A stretch of DNA of 64,000 bases from Lichenicoccus sp963693035 (GTDB lineage: Bacteria; Pseudomonadota; Alphaproteobacteria; Acetobacterales; Acetobacteraceae). The first letter of the stretch is position 1. Each line of letters starts with the position of its first letter. The translations under genes were made by a program, and so were the position numbers. Location of the stretch: positions 496,001-560,000 of the forward strand of contig CAXMMQ010000003.1 of the NCBI GenBank assembly GCA_963693035.2. The letters run 5' to 3'. Shown piece by piece: positions 26,107 through 36,500 of this stretch. The notes under the pieces were generated by a model. It worked only from the letters and a program-made list of their open reading frames with translations. It was not told where the DNA came from and did not search any database.

Positions 26107-27147
26107 TTATTCACCGATCTGGGCCTGGGTGTAGAAGCCATCCTTGACCAGCAGATTGACGTTCGACTTGGTGACCAGGATCGGCGTCAGCAGGATGGTG
26201 GGCACATCCTTCTTGCCGTTATTGATCGTCGAGTTGTAGGCGGGCTTTTCGCCCTTGGCGAGTTCGACCGCCACCTTCGCCGCGGTCGAGGCGATCAGCT
26301 TCAGCGGCTTGTAGACATCGCTGCTCTGAGTGCCGGCCACCACGCGCTTGATCGCCGAAAGATCCGCATCCTGCCCGGACACGCCGACCTTGCCGGCCAG
26401 GCCCTGGGCGTTCAGCGCCTGGATCGCGCCGCCGGCGACCGCGTCGTTGGAGGCGACGATGCCTTGGATGTTGTTCTTGTTGGCGGTGAGCGCGTTCTCG
26501 GTGATCGACAGCGCCTCGGTGGCCGACCATTCCGGCACCCACTGCGAGCCGACGATCTTGATCTCGCCCTTGTCGACCAGCGGTTGCAGCACCTTCATCT
26601 GGCCTTCGCGCAGCAGCTTGGCATTGTTGTCGGTGGGCGCGCCGCCGAGCAGGTAGTAGTTGCCCTTCGGCACGGTATCGACCACGCCCTGCGCCTGCAT
26701 CTGGCCGACGCGCACGTTGTCGAACGAGATGTAGGCGTCGATGTCGGCGTCCAGGATCAGGCGATCGTAGGAGATCACCTTGATCCCGGCCTGCTTGGCC
26801 TCATTCACGATGTTGCCGAGCACCTTGCCGTTGAACGGCACGATGACGATCACGTCCATGCCGCGCGAGATCAGGTTCTCGATCTGCGAGATCTGGCGCT
26901 GCTCGGAACCGTCGGCGGAGGTCACATAGACCTTGGCGCCAAGTCCCTTCGCAGCGGCGGTGAAATAGTCGCGGTCGCGCGACCAACGCTCGATGCGCAG
27001 GTCGTCGATGGAGAAGCCGATCTTGGCGTGCGACGGGCTGGCAACCGCCGGCGCCGACAGCAGCGCGGGCGCCGAGCTTCCGGCCAGCAGGGTTGCAAGG
27101 GTGGCGGCGACCGCGTGGCGACGGGTCAGCATTGGCAAGAGACGCAA
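26107..27147 (-). CDS. xylF: D-xylose-binding periplasmic protein (TTG start)
   Basis: Substrate-binding protein of the xylose importer, exported by a signal peptide (LTRRHAVAATLATLLAGSSA...AVA). The mature protein begins AKIGFSIDDLRIERWSRDRDYF and has the XylF ligand-site segments DVIVIVPFNGKVL, VISYDRLIL and VSGQDADLSAIKRVVAGTQSSDVYKPL. AGGAGG lies five bases before a TTG at 27147, while the first downstream ATG (27132) is 20 bases from it, so I take the TTG as the start. The twin Arg in LTRRHAV may be coincidental or a weak Tat feature. Confidence 0.9.
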   Translation of the reverse strand: MRLLPMLTRRHAVAATLATLLAGSSAPALLSAPAVASPSHAKIGFSIDDLRIERWSRDRDYFTAAAKGLGAKVYVTSADGSEQRQISQIENLISRGMDVIVIVPFNGKVLGNIVNEAKQAGIKVISYDRLILDADIDAYISFDNVRVGQMQAQGVVDTVPKGNYYLLGGAPTDNNAKLLREGQMKVLQPLVDKGEIKIVGSQWVPEWSATEALSITENALTANKNNIQGIVASNDAVAGGAIQALNAQGLAGKVGVSGQDADLSAIKRVVAGTQSSDVYKPLKLIASTAAKVAVELAKGEKPAYNSTINNGKKDVPTILLTPILVTKSNVNLLVKDGFYTQAQIGE

Positions 27148-27311
27148 GGGATCCTCCTGTGGACGGCGTGGCTGCGAGGACGCCCTCATGGGTCGCTCTT
27201 CTGTCGCATCCGGTGGCAATGCGTAACAGCATGAGGCACGTGCAGCAACAGCGTTTCGCAGTGACTGCCGGGGTTTATTCCGTCTGTGCAGCTGAAGCAA
27301 CATTCTGCAGT

Positions 27312-27324
27312 GCAGCAATGCTGC
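27312..27324. promoter_or_regulatory. Candidate LacI-type operator GCAGC-AAT-GCTGC in the xyl divergent spacer
   Basis: Perfect 5-bp arms around AAT in the 258-bp region between xylF and the LacI-type regulator gene, 82 bases before the regulator start. Several further GCAGC/GCTGC half-sites occur around it. Position and symmetry suit control of both divergent xyl transcripts. Confidence 0.4.
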
Positions 27325-27405
27325 GGCTGCGCATGGCTGTGGAAATAACGTCTGTCCTGTTGAAATTGACTATCGTACATCAGCCATCGCGCTATGCTGA
27401 TCTGA

Positions 27406-28443
27406 ATGAAGCGGATCACCGTGCATGACGTGGCGGAGCAGGCGGGCGTATCGCTCGCCACCGTCGATCGCGTGCTGAACGGCCGGCGCGGCGTCAGCCA
27501 GGCGATGAGCCAGCGCGTGCGGTCCACCATCGACCGGCTCGGCTTCACCCGCGACCATTATGCCGCGAGCCTCGCGACCAGCCGGCGCCACCGCTTCGTG
27601 TTCATCCTCCCGCAGCCCGACGGCAACAGCTTCATGCACGCGCTGCACGACATGGTGCTGGCACAAGGCAAGCTGCTGATGAGCCGGCGCATCCAGATCG
27701 GCGTCGTCACCTACCCGGCGTTCCAGTCGGCGGTCCTTGCCCGCATCCTCGACCGCATCGACGCGCAGCAGACCGAGGGTGTCGCGGTGGTGGCGGTGGA
27801 TGCGCCGCGGGTACGCGCCGCTCTCAAGTCGCTGCACGCGCGCGGCGTCGCGGTGATCACGCTGGTGTCCGATATCGGCACACCGGGCGCGACCGCGGCG
27901 CGGCTGCATTGCGTCGCCATCGACAACGTCGCCGCCGGGCGTGTCGCGGGATCCCTGGTCGGGCGCTTCAACGCCAGGCGCGCGGGCTGCGTCGCCGCCA
28001 TCGCCGGCAAGCTCACGCTGCGCGACCATAGCGAGCGCCATCTCGGCTTCTCCCAGGTGATCGGCCAGGAGCATCCGCAGCTTGTCCTGCTGCCGCCGGC
28101 CGAAGGGCTCGATGACGGGCCCGCGAGTGCCGCCATCGTGCGCGGCTTGCTTGAGGCGCATGCCGATTTGGTCGGGCTCTATTCGATCGGCGCCGGCAAT
28201 CGCGGCATCGTCGAGGCGCTCGAGCAGTCCCGGCGCCAGCACGACGTCGTGGTGGTCGGACACGAGCTCACCCAGCATACCCGTGCGGCCCTGCTGCGCG
28301 GCAGTTTCGATGCGGTGCTGCACCAGTCGGTCACCGACGAGATCGCAATCGCCGTCGAGGCGCTGCGTGCGGCGGCCGACGGCGAGGCCGGCCACGTGCC
28401 GGCGCCGATCCGCATCGACATCTTCATGCGCGACAACGTCTGA
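27406..28443 (+). CDS. LacI-family transcriptional regulator, likely xylose repressor
   Basis: A 345-residue DNA-binding regulator. The helix-turn-helix ITVHDVAEQAGVSLATVDRVLNGRRGVS fills residues 4-32, followed by a periplasmic-binding-protein-like sugar domain (HRFVFILPQPDGNSF, AIDNVAAGRVAGSLVGRF, DLVGLYSIGAGNRGIVEAL). Standing between xylFGH and xylBA, it most likely controls both in response to xylose. The family differs from the AraC-type XylR of enteric bacteria and the ROK-type XylR of Firmicutes. It resembles LacI members with a GntR-like or DNA-binding response regulator of the Rhizobium/Caulobacter sugar clusters. Confidence 0.9.
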   Translation: MKRITVHDVAEQAGVSLATVDRVLNGRRGVSQAMSQRVRSTIDRLGFTRDHYAASLATSRRHRFVFILPQPDGNSFMHALHDMVLAQGKLLMSRRIQIGVVTYPAFQSAVLARILDRIDAQQTEGVAVVAVDAPRVRAALKSLHARGVAVITLVSDIGTPGATAARLHCVAIDNVAAGRVAGSLVGRFNARRAGCVAAIAGKLTLRDHSERHLGFSQVIGQEHPQLVLLPPAEGLDDGPASAAIVRGLLEAHADLVGLYSIGAGNRGIVEALEQSRRQHDVVVVGHELTQHTRAALLRGSFDAVLHQSVTDEIAIAVEALRAAADGEAGHVPAPIRIDIFMRDNV

Positions 28444-28458
28444 ACGGAAACGCTGCTC

Positions 28459-29931
28459 ATGGTCACAGGACCCTCCTTTATCGGGATCGACATCGGCACC
28501 TCCTCGGTCAAGGCGGTGCTCATCGACGAGCGGCAGGCGGTGCTGGCCACAACGTTCGAGGCACTCACGGTCAACCGTCCGCACCCGGGCCATTCGGAAC
28601 AGGATCCGCAGGCCTGGTGGGATGCGACCCTCGCCGTGCTCGCCGCACTCGCCGGCGCGCAGCCGGCGGCGATGCGCAACGTCGCCGGCATCGGCCTGTC
28701 CGGACAGCAGCACGGCGCGGTGCTGCTGGATGCGGACCATGCGGTGCTGCGCCCGGCGATCCTGTGGAACGACACCCGCAGCGAGGCGGAATGCGTGGCG
28801 CTCGAAGCCGAATGTCCCGGGCTGCGCGGGATCTTCGGCAACATCATGATGCCCGGCTTCACCGCGCCGAAACTGCGCTGGGTGGAGACGCACGAGCCGG
28901 AGATCTTCGCGCGCACCCGGCTGGTGCTGCTGCCCAAGGATTATGTGCGCCTGTTGCTCACCGGGGAGGCGGTGTCGGACATGTCGGACGCCGCCGGCAC
29001 CGGCTGGCTCGACGTCGCGGCCCGCGACTGGTCGGACGCGGTGCTGGCGGCAACCCATCTCGATCGCTCGCACATGCCGCGCCTGGTGGAAGGCAGCGCG
29101 GTGTCCGGGCTGCTGCACCCGGCGCTCGCCGACCGCTTCGGCATCGCAGGACCGGTGGTGGTGGCCGGCGGCGGCGGCGACAATGCGGCATCCGCCTGCG
29201 GCATCGGCGCGGTGCGGCCGGGCAGCGCCTTCGTCTCGCTGGGCACGTCGGGAGTGCTGTTCGCCAGCACCGACCGCTTCGCCCCGAACACCGCGTCCGC
29301 CGTGCATGCCTTCTGCCATGCGGTGCCCGACACCTGGCACCAGATGGGCGTGATCCTGTCGGCCACCGACAGCATCGAATGGCTGGCGCGGCTGTTCCGC
29401 AGCGATGCGGCCAGCCTGACCGCCGAACTCGGCTCGCGCGTCACCGCACCCTCGCGCGCGCTGTTCGCGCCCTATCTCGCCGGCGAACGGACGCCGCACA
29501 ACATGGCCGGCCTGCGCGGCGGATTCGCCGGGCTCGGCCACGAGGCCGATCGCGCCACGCTCACGCAGGCGGTGCTGGAAGGGGTGGCCTTCGCCTTCCG
29601 CGACTGCCAGGAGGCGCTGATCGACGCCGGCACCGGGTTCGATCGCGCCTGGGCAGTGGGCGGTGGCGCGCGCTCGCCGGTCTGGCTGTCGATCATCGCG
29701 AGCGTGCTGCGCCGGCCACTCGACCTGCCGGCGGGCGCGGAGAGCGGCGGCGCGTTCGGGGCGGCGCGCCTCGCCTTTTGTGCGGCGCGGCATGCCGATC
29801 CGCTCGAGATCTGCACGCCGCCCGATATCGCCGCGACCATCGCGCCCGATTCGGCACTCGCCGACGCGTACGACCATGCCTATGCGCGCTATCGGACCTT
29901 CGCAGGCGGCCTCAAGCAACTTGCACAATGA
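28459..29931 (+). CDS. xylB: Xylulokinase
   Basis: Phosphorylates D-xylulose to D-xylulose 5-phosphate. A FGGY-family kinase of 490 residues: phosphate-binding FIGIDIGTSSVKAVLID at the N-terminus, GIGLSGQQHGAVLLD and LWNDTRSEAEC for substrate binding, and C-terminal PYLAGERTPHNM and VGGGARSPVWLSIIASVL. The sequence SGQQHG is typical of xylulokinases within the family. It starts 15 bases after the regulator and ends 16 bases before xylA. Confidence 0.95.
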   Translation: MVTGPSFIGIDIGTSSVKAVLIDERQAVLATTFEALTVNRPHPGHSEQDPQAWWDATLAVLAALAGAQPAAMRNVAGIGLSGQQHGAVLLDADHAVLRPAILWNDTRSEAECVALEAECPGLRGIFGNIMMPGFTAPKLRWVETHEPEIFARTRLVLLPKDYVRLLLTGEAVSDMSDAAGTGWLDVAARDWSDAVLAATHLDRSHMPRLVEGSAVSGLLHPALADRFGIAGPVVVAGGGGDNAASACGIGAVRPGSAFVSLGTSGVLFASTDRFAPNTASAVHAFCHAVPDTWHQMGVILSATDSIEWLARLFRSDAASLTAELGSRVTAPSRALFAPYLAGERTPHNMAGLRGGFAGLGHEADRATLTQAVLEGVAFAFRDCQEALIDAGTGFDRAWAVGGGARSPVWLSIIASVLRRPLDLPAGAESGGAFGAARLAFCAARHADPLEICTPPDIAATIAPDSALADAYDHAYARYRTFAGGLKQLAQ

Positions 29932-29947
29932 ACCGGGTAATGAATCC

Positions 29948-31255
<1,308 letters not shown>

Positions 31256-31277
31256 CGCCACCCGCGACGACGGCCCT

Positions 31278-31305
31278 GGCAGGCCGGGAGCGCATCCGGC
31301 CTGCC
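31278..31305 (+). terminator. Strong hairpin after xylA
   Basis: A perfect 10-bp stem (GGCAGGCCGG with CCGGCCTGCC) around an 8-nt loop, 22 bases after the xylA stop. No T-run follows at once, but stability and place fit a transcript end or 3'-protecting hairpin for the xylBA message. The rest of the 290-bp gap holds a T8 run at 31481-31488 and no gene. Confidence 0.6.
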
Positions 31306-31547
31306 GCGCCGTGAGCACAATTCGGCTCGCCGCCACGTCAGGCTGGTCAATCAACTGAACTCACCGGTTCAGCGCATCACGTTCAAGTGTTGCCGGGTTC
31401 TTAAGTTTCCTTCACCCAAACCGCATCCAGCCGAGCCCTGATGAAGTTGATGCAGACGGGCGGCTGGAAGGCTGCGCTCCTTTTTTTTCGACCAACGAGC
31501 CTTGGGCTGATCCCCGGGTCGCGCTTTCAAGGGACAGGAAAGTTCAA

Positions 31548-32444
31548 ATGATCGATCTGAACACTGCTGCGGGCGAATGGGGTGCCATCGGCCGCCGCAA
31601 GCTGATGAAGCGCGCCGGCATGGGCGCCGCCGCGGTCGGTGCGATGAGCACGATGGGCATAGCGGCCACGTCGAGCCCGGCTGCGGCTGCCGCCTACACC
31701 GATGCCGACATCCTCAATTTTGCGCTCAATCTCGAATATCTCGAGGCGGAATACTATCTGCGCGCCGTGACCGGTTCCGGCCTCAGCCCGGCGCTGGTCG
31801 GTGCGACCGGCGGCGTGACGGCGCCCGCGAACACTCTGGTCCCGTTCCAGAACCCGGCGCTGGCCTATTATGCTCAGACCATCGCCGTCGATGAACTGGC
31901 GCATGTCGAGTTTCTGCGCAACGCCCTCGGAAGCGCCGCCGTTGCGGAACCGGCGATCGATCTCGTCAACAGCTTCACGACTTTGGCGATTGCTGCGGGT
32001 CTGATCACGGCCGGCCAGACCTTCAATCCGTTCGCCGACGAGGTCTCGTTTCTGCTTGGCTCCTACATCTTCGAGGATGTCGGGGTAACTGCCTATGCGG
32101 GTGCTGCCAACCTACTCACCGTGCCGGACAACCTGTCCTATGCGGCCAGCGTGCTCGCGGTTGAGGCCTATCATGCAGGCGCCGTTCGCGGCTATCTGTC
32201 GCAGATCGGCGCGGGCTCTGTGACCAACGCGATTTCCGCTCTGCGCGCAACGCTTTCCGGCGTCGCCGACGATAACGGGACCCAGTCGGCAAGCAATCCC
32301 TACCAGTTCAACAATGTCGATGCCAACGGCCAGGCCTACCGCCGCACCACGGCACAGGTCCTGAACATCGTCTATGGCGGCGCCTCACCGACCGGGGGGC
32401 TTTTCTACCCGAATGGCATGAACGGCCTCTTCACGACGGCCTGA
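31548..32444 (+). CDS. Tat-exported ferritin-like domain protein, copy 1
   Basis: A 298-residue protein with a twin-arginine signal (IGRRKLMKRAGMGAAAVGAM...AAA) and a ferritin-like four-helix bundle of the Ferritin_2/desiccation-related type. Likely metal ligands lie in helix motifs NFALNLEYLEAEYYLRAV, VDELAHVEFLRNAL, YIFEDVGVTAYAG and LAVEAYHAGAVRGYL, giving the ExxH-like spacing of di-iron carboxylate proteins. A C-terminal Tyr/Asn-rich region ends GGLFYPNGMNGLF. Function unproven; stress or desiccation protection or periplasmic iron handling are candidates. AGGAAAG precedes the ATG. A close paralog follows. Confidence 0.88.
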   Translation: MIDLNTAAGEWGAIGRRKLMKRAGMGAAAVGAMSTMGIAATSSPAAAAAYTDADILNFALNLEYLEAEYYLRAVTGSGLSPALVGATGGVTAPANTLVPFQNPALAYYAQTIAVDELAHVEFLRNALGSAAVAEPAIDLVNSFTTLAIAAGLITAGQTFNPFADEVSFLLGSYIFEDVGVTAYAGAANLLTVPDNLSYAASVLAVEAYHAGAVRGYLSQIGAGSVTNAISALRATLSGVADDNGTQSASNPYQFNNVDANGQAYRRTTAQVLNIVYGGASPTGGLFYPNGMNGLFTTA

Positions 32445-32463
32445 TCGTTAGACACGATCAGGC
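32439..32463. terminator. Hairpin overlapping the stop codon between the two ferritin-like genes
   Basis: A perfect 10-bp stem (GCCTGATCGT with ACGATCAGGC) around TAGAC, followed by GACTAATTTTC. The left arm contains the TGA of copy 1. It looks like an intrinsic terminator that could limit read-through into copy 2. Confidence 0.65.
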
Positions 32464-32547
32464 GACTAATTTTCGGTGCGACAAGCCCGGGCCTCTGACA
32501 CGACATTGTAATTGCGGGCCGGCAACCGGCTCCTGGAGAACTCCACC

Positions 32548-33465
32548 ATGTTGGACGAAACACAGATCGCGGCCGTCAGGGATGGCGACGTCGAAAAGAT
32601 CAAGGCCAGGGCAGACCGCCGATCGATGCTTCGGCGTGCCGGTCTTGGCCTTGCAGGCGTCGCGGCAGCGACCGCCCTGACGAGCGAGACGGCGTCGGCA
32701 CAGGCCATCACCGATGCGGTCATATTCAACTTCGCGCTGAACTTCGAGTATCTCGGCGCTGAGTATTATCTGCGTGGCGTGACTGGGCAGGGTCTCAGCG
32801 CCTACAGTGCCGTCACTGGCACCGGCACCCAGGGCACGGTCACCGGTGGCTCGCTGGTTCCGTTTAAGACTACCGCCCTCGCCTATTACGGCCAGCAACT
32901 GGCCAACGACGAACTCGCACATGTCCTGGCAGTCCGTACCGTTCTCGGATCGGCCGCGATTGCCGAGCCCACGATCGATCTTGTCAATAGCTGGACAACT
33001 CTTGCCATGGCCGCCGGTCTGATCACTTCAGGCCAGACTTTCAATCCCTATGCGGACGAGGTGTCGTTCCTGCTTGGCGCGTATGTCCTGGAAGATGTCT
33101 GCGTGACTGCGCTTGCGGGCGCTGCCGCGTTGCTTACCGACCCGACCAACATCGCCTACGCAGCCAGCTTCCTCGCCGCGGAGGGGTATCAGGCAGGCGC
33201 GATCCGAGGCTTCCTATCCGATGTCGGCGCGGGCACTGTCACGAATGCGATCTCTGCGCTACGTGCGACCTTGTCTGGCGTGGGCGATAACGGCACCACC
33301 ATTGCCGGCAACGCGTTCAACCTTACCAACGTCGACCTTATGGGCCTGAACTACCGCCGTACGCCGCAACAGGTCTTGGCGATCGCCTACGGAAGCAATG
33401 TTGCCGGCACTGCCGGTGGCCTATTCTTCCCGAACGGCGTCAATGGATCCGTCACCATCGTCTGA
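32548..33465 (+). CDS. Tat-exported ferritin-like domain protein, copy 2
   Basis: A 305-residue paralog of the preceding gene, sharing the same helix motifs (NFALNFEYLGAEYYLRGVTG, NDELAHVLAVRTVLGSAA, YVLEDVCVTALAG, LAAEGYQAGAIRGFL) and the closing GGLFFPNGVNGSV. The Tat signal is DRRSMLRRAGLGLAGVAAATAL after a longer, charged leader. Some predicted metal positions differ from copy 1: ELAHVE becomes ELAHVL, and AEAYH-type becomes AEGYQ, so metal binding may be altered or lost. Start at the ATG with GGAG ten bases upstream. Base 32512 is an upstream in-frame ATG, judged too long. Confidence 0.88.
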   Translation: MLDETQIAAVRDGDVEKIKARADRRSMLRRAGLGLAGVAAATALTSETASAQAITDAVIFNFALNFEYLGAEYYLRGVTGQGLSAYSAVTGTGTQGTVTGGSLVPFKTTALAYYGQQLANDELAHVLAVRTVLGSAAIAEPTIDLVNSWTTLAMAAGLITSGQTFNPYADEVSFLLGAYVLEDVCVTALAGAAALLTDPTNIAYAASFLAAEGYQAGAIRGFLSDVGAGTVTNAISALRATLSGVGDNGTTIAGNAFNLTNVDLMGLNYRRTPQQVLAIAYGSNVAGTAGGLFFPNGVNGSVTIV

Positions 33466-33487
33466 CGTTAGAACAACATCCCGTTGC

Positions 33488-33518
33488 AAGGGCCGGAGCC
33501 AGCCAGGCTCCGGCCCTT
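33488..33518. terminator. Bidirectional terminator between ferritin-like gene 2 and the giant glycosyltransferase
   Basis: A perfect 13-bp stem (AAGGGCCGGAGCC with GGCTCCGGCCCTT) around AGCCA. The stem ends in AA and TT, giving short T tails in both directions. It lies 22 bases after the plus-strand stop and 6 bases beyond the minus-strand stop, exactly where two converging transcripts must end. Confidence 0.8.
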
Positions 33519-33524
33519 CTATGA

Positions 33525-36500
33525 TCAGGCCTCTCCTTCAAGAGCCCTGGTCCGGACCATGCCGGTCAGCATTCCGCCCAACCGCCGCGCGAGATCCGGC
33601 CATTGTCGCGCTGCAATCCATTCCTGCGCCTGGCTCTGCAAGGCGACCCGGGCGGTCAGGTCAGCCAGCAGCCCCGCCAGTCCCTCGGCGACCGAAGCTG
33701 CATCGAGCGCTGCAAATCGAAACACCGCGCCACCAGCTTCGGCAAACAGCTCGATGGGTGTGACGGCGACCGCCACGCCGCTGGCCAGCGCAATGCGCAG
33801 TGCGCCGCTGGCGGCTTCCTTTGAGGGCCGGTAGGGCAGCGCCAGGACGTCGCATCCGGTTAGCAACTCGAGTGAACGCCGTTGCGCCAGGAACGCGGTC
33901 TCGAACACGATCGCGTCCTCCACCCCGAGATCGGCCGCCAGCCGCCTGCAACGCTCTATCTCACGCGCCGAATGCGGATGCTCGTATTCGGCATTCACCA
34001 GCAGCAGCCGGGCGCGGGGCATCTGCTGCCGCAGGATGGCGAACGCCTCGATCAGGACATCAATCCCCTTGCCGGGCAGGAAGAACCCGTAACAGCCGAT
34101 CATCGGCGTGCCGAGCACGTCCAGTGCGCGCACCGGCGGGGCGGGAAGTGGCCGCGCAACCCCATGCGGCAGCAGTATCGTGTTCGCCTCCAGGCCGAGC
34201 GACTGCAGGCGGAGCAGGTCGGCAACCGTATGCACCAGGACAGCGTCGATACGGCGCAGGGCGTGGATGACGACTTGACGTTCCGCTGCGGAAAGGTCCA
34301 GCAGGTCGCGCGTGTTGTGCAGGGCTGCGACAACCACCCGCCCTAGCAGCGCGCGATGGTTGATCAGCGCCGCCAGGGTTGCGAACGACAGCAGACCCGG
34401 CTGGTGCTGCAGCACGACGGCAGGCGCGTCATCGGCCGCGATGGCATTCGCCAGCGGCTCGACCGAGCGCGGATCGCCGGCCTCCCAGCACGGCCAGACC
34501 TCCGGCATGCGGACGGGCGCTTCCGGCTCCGCCTCGTCGATGGAGGTGCGGCGGTCGCACAGGATACGGACACGGACGCTGTGCTCGCCCGTCGCGTCGG
34601 TCAGGGTTTCCAGCAGGTGCCGGGAATACTCCGCAATGCCGCAGCGAACGTCCCAGCTTGACACCCAGGAGATGCGAGTTCCTGTGAATGGCCTTCGCAG
34701 TAGAAGGTCGCGGGCCATGCGAGACCAGGCATCCGCCAGCGAGGCCGCATCCGCCAGCCGCCGGGTCCCGGAACGCCCCGTCGCCGCAAGCTGCTCGCGC
34801 AGGGCAGCCACCAGATCCTCATGGTCGGGCTCCAGCCACAGCGAATGGGGAGTGGCGACATGGCTGCCCGACCGCGCCGGACGGTACCGCAACAGGCGTA
34901 CTTCGGGCAGTGGGCCATCGGGTCCGGTGCAGAAATCCATGTGGCCGCCGCGCCCGGTGACGATGAGACCGAGACCGGCGGCGAGCGCCTCCGCCGCCGG
35001 CAGGTTGTAGCCCTCGCCGCGCGTCGGCAGCACCATTGTGTCGGCGTCGCGATAGAGCGCCAGCAACGCCTCGCCATCGAGGTCGGCATCGACCAGCTGG
35101 ATCGGGGCGACGTCCGGATCGGATGCCAGCAGGTCTGCGATCTGTGCGGCCACGTCGTTGTGCGGATTCGGAAAGCCCTTGATCACCAGCCTGACCGAGT
35201 CGCCGGCGCGGAACGCCGCTGCCCAAGCCCGCAGCAGCACGTCGACGCCCTTGCGCGGAAAGCAGGACGAGACATGCAGAAATCGATGCACCGGCGCCGG
35301 CGCCTCGGGGCGTTCGCGCCGCAGCGCCGCGAACCGCTCCAGCCGCAGCGCGGGCGGGATCACCCGCACGGGGATGGCGAGCCCGCTGCCAACCAGCGCG
35401 TCCCGCACGAAACGCGTCGGCGCCACGACGGCATCGAAATTGCGGCCGAGCAACTCGATCGTCGCAGCCGGCAGCAGGCTCTCTTCCCAGAACAGCATCG
35501 CCACCGTGGCGTCGCCACGCTGCCGCGGCACATGCACCGGATAATGCTGGCTGACCACCAGCTCCGGACCGGTTGCATGCGGCGGCCGGTGCACCAGCGC
35601 CGACACCAGCGCCTGCTCGTCTGGAGGCACTCCGGACAGATCCAGCGTGGGTCCGCCCTCGACCGGCAGCAGCCGCACCCGGCCAGGCAGCGCCTCGTCC
35701 AGCGCGCGCGCCAGATCGCGGTTGATCGCGGCCAGGCTGTAGCTGCCATTCACGTGACCCGCGATCGACAGCCGCAAGTTGGCTTCCAGCAGCGGCACCG
35801 TCTGAGGCTCGGCCGGCAGCGCCGCCCCGGCCCGCAGCAGCGCATCCGCCAGCACCGCACGCTGGCGATCGAGGGCGAAGCGGCCGAGCGTTGCATCCTG
35901 CGCCCGCGCCCGGGCGGCCCGCGCGTCCGGATCGCGCGCCAGCCGCAGTATGGCGGCCGCCACCGTCGCAGGCGCTGTGTCGATCAGCAGGTCGGCCGCC
36001 ATACCCAGCGTGTACGGCACCGCTCCGCCCGAATAGGCCAGCACCGGCACACCATGCACCATTGCCTCGACCAGCGGAACACCGAAGCCCTCGTGCCGGC
36101 TGAGCGAGACATAGAGGTCGGCGGCCGCATACCATTCGTGCAGGGTGTCGTCGGCGACGCTGCCTGCCAGGACGATATCCGCGTCCAGGCCGTGACGCGC
36201 GATCGCCTGCCGCACTGTGCGCGCATAGGCATCGTCGGCGGCGTCATGATGTCCGACCAGCACCAGACGCGACGGATGGTCGAACTCGGTCCTGAAGTCG
36301 GCATAGGCCTCGACCAGCGCGGCCTGCCCCTTGGACGCGTTGATGCGCCCGACGAACAGGATGGTGAACCGGCCGGTCTCGCGCAGCCCATGCGTTGCGC
36401 GCGCGGCGCGGCGGCGCAGCGCGTCGAGGTCGAACAGCAGGGTGCAGGCACGCACCGGCGCGATACCGAGGCCGCGCAGCTCGTTCGCGTTGTATTCGCT

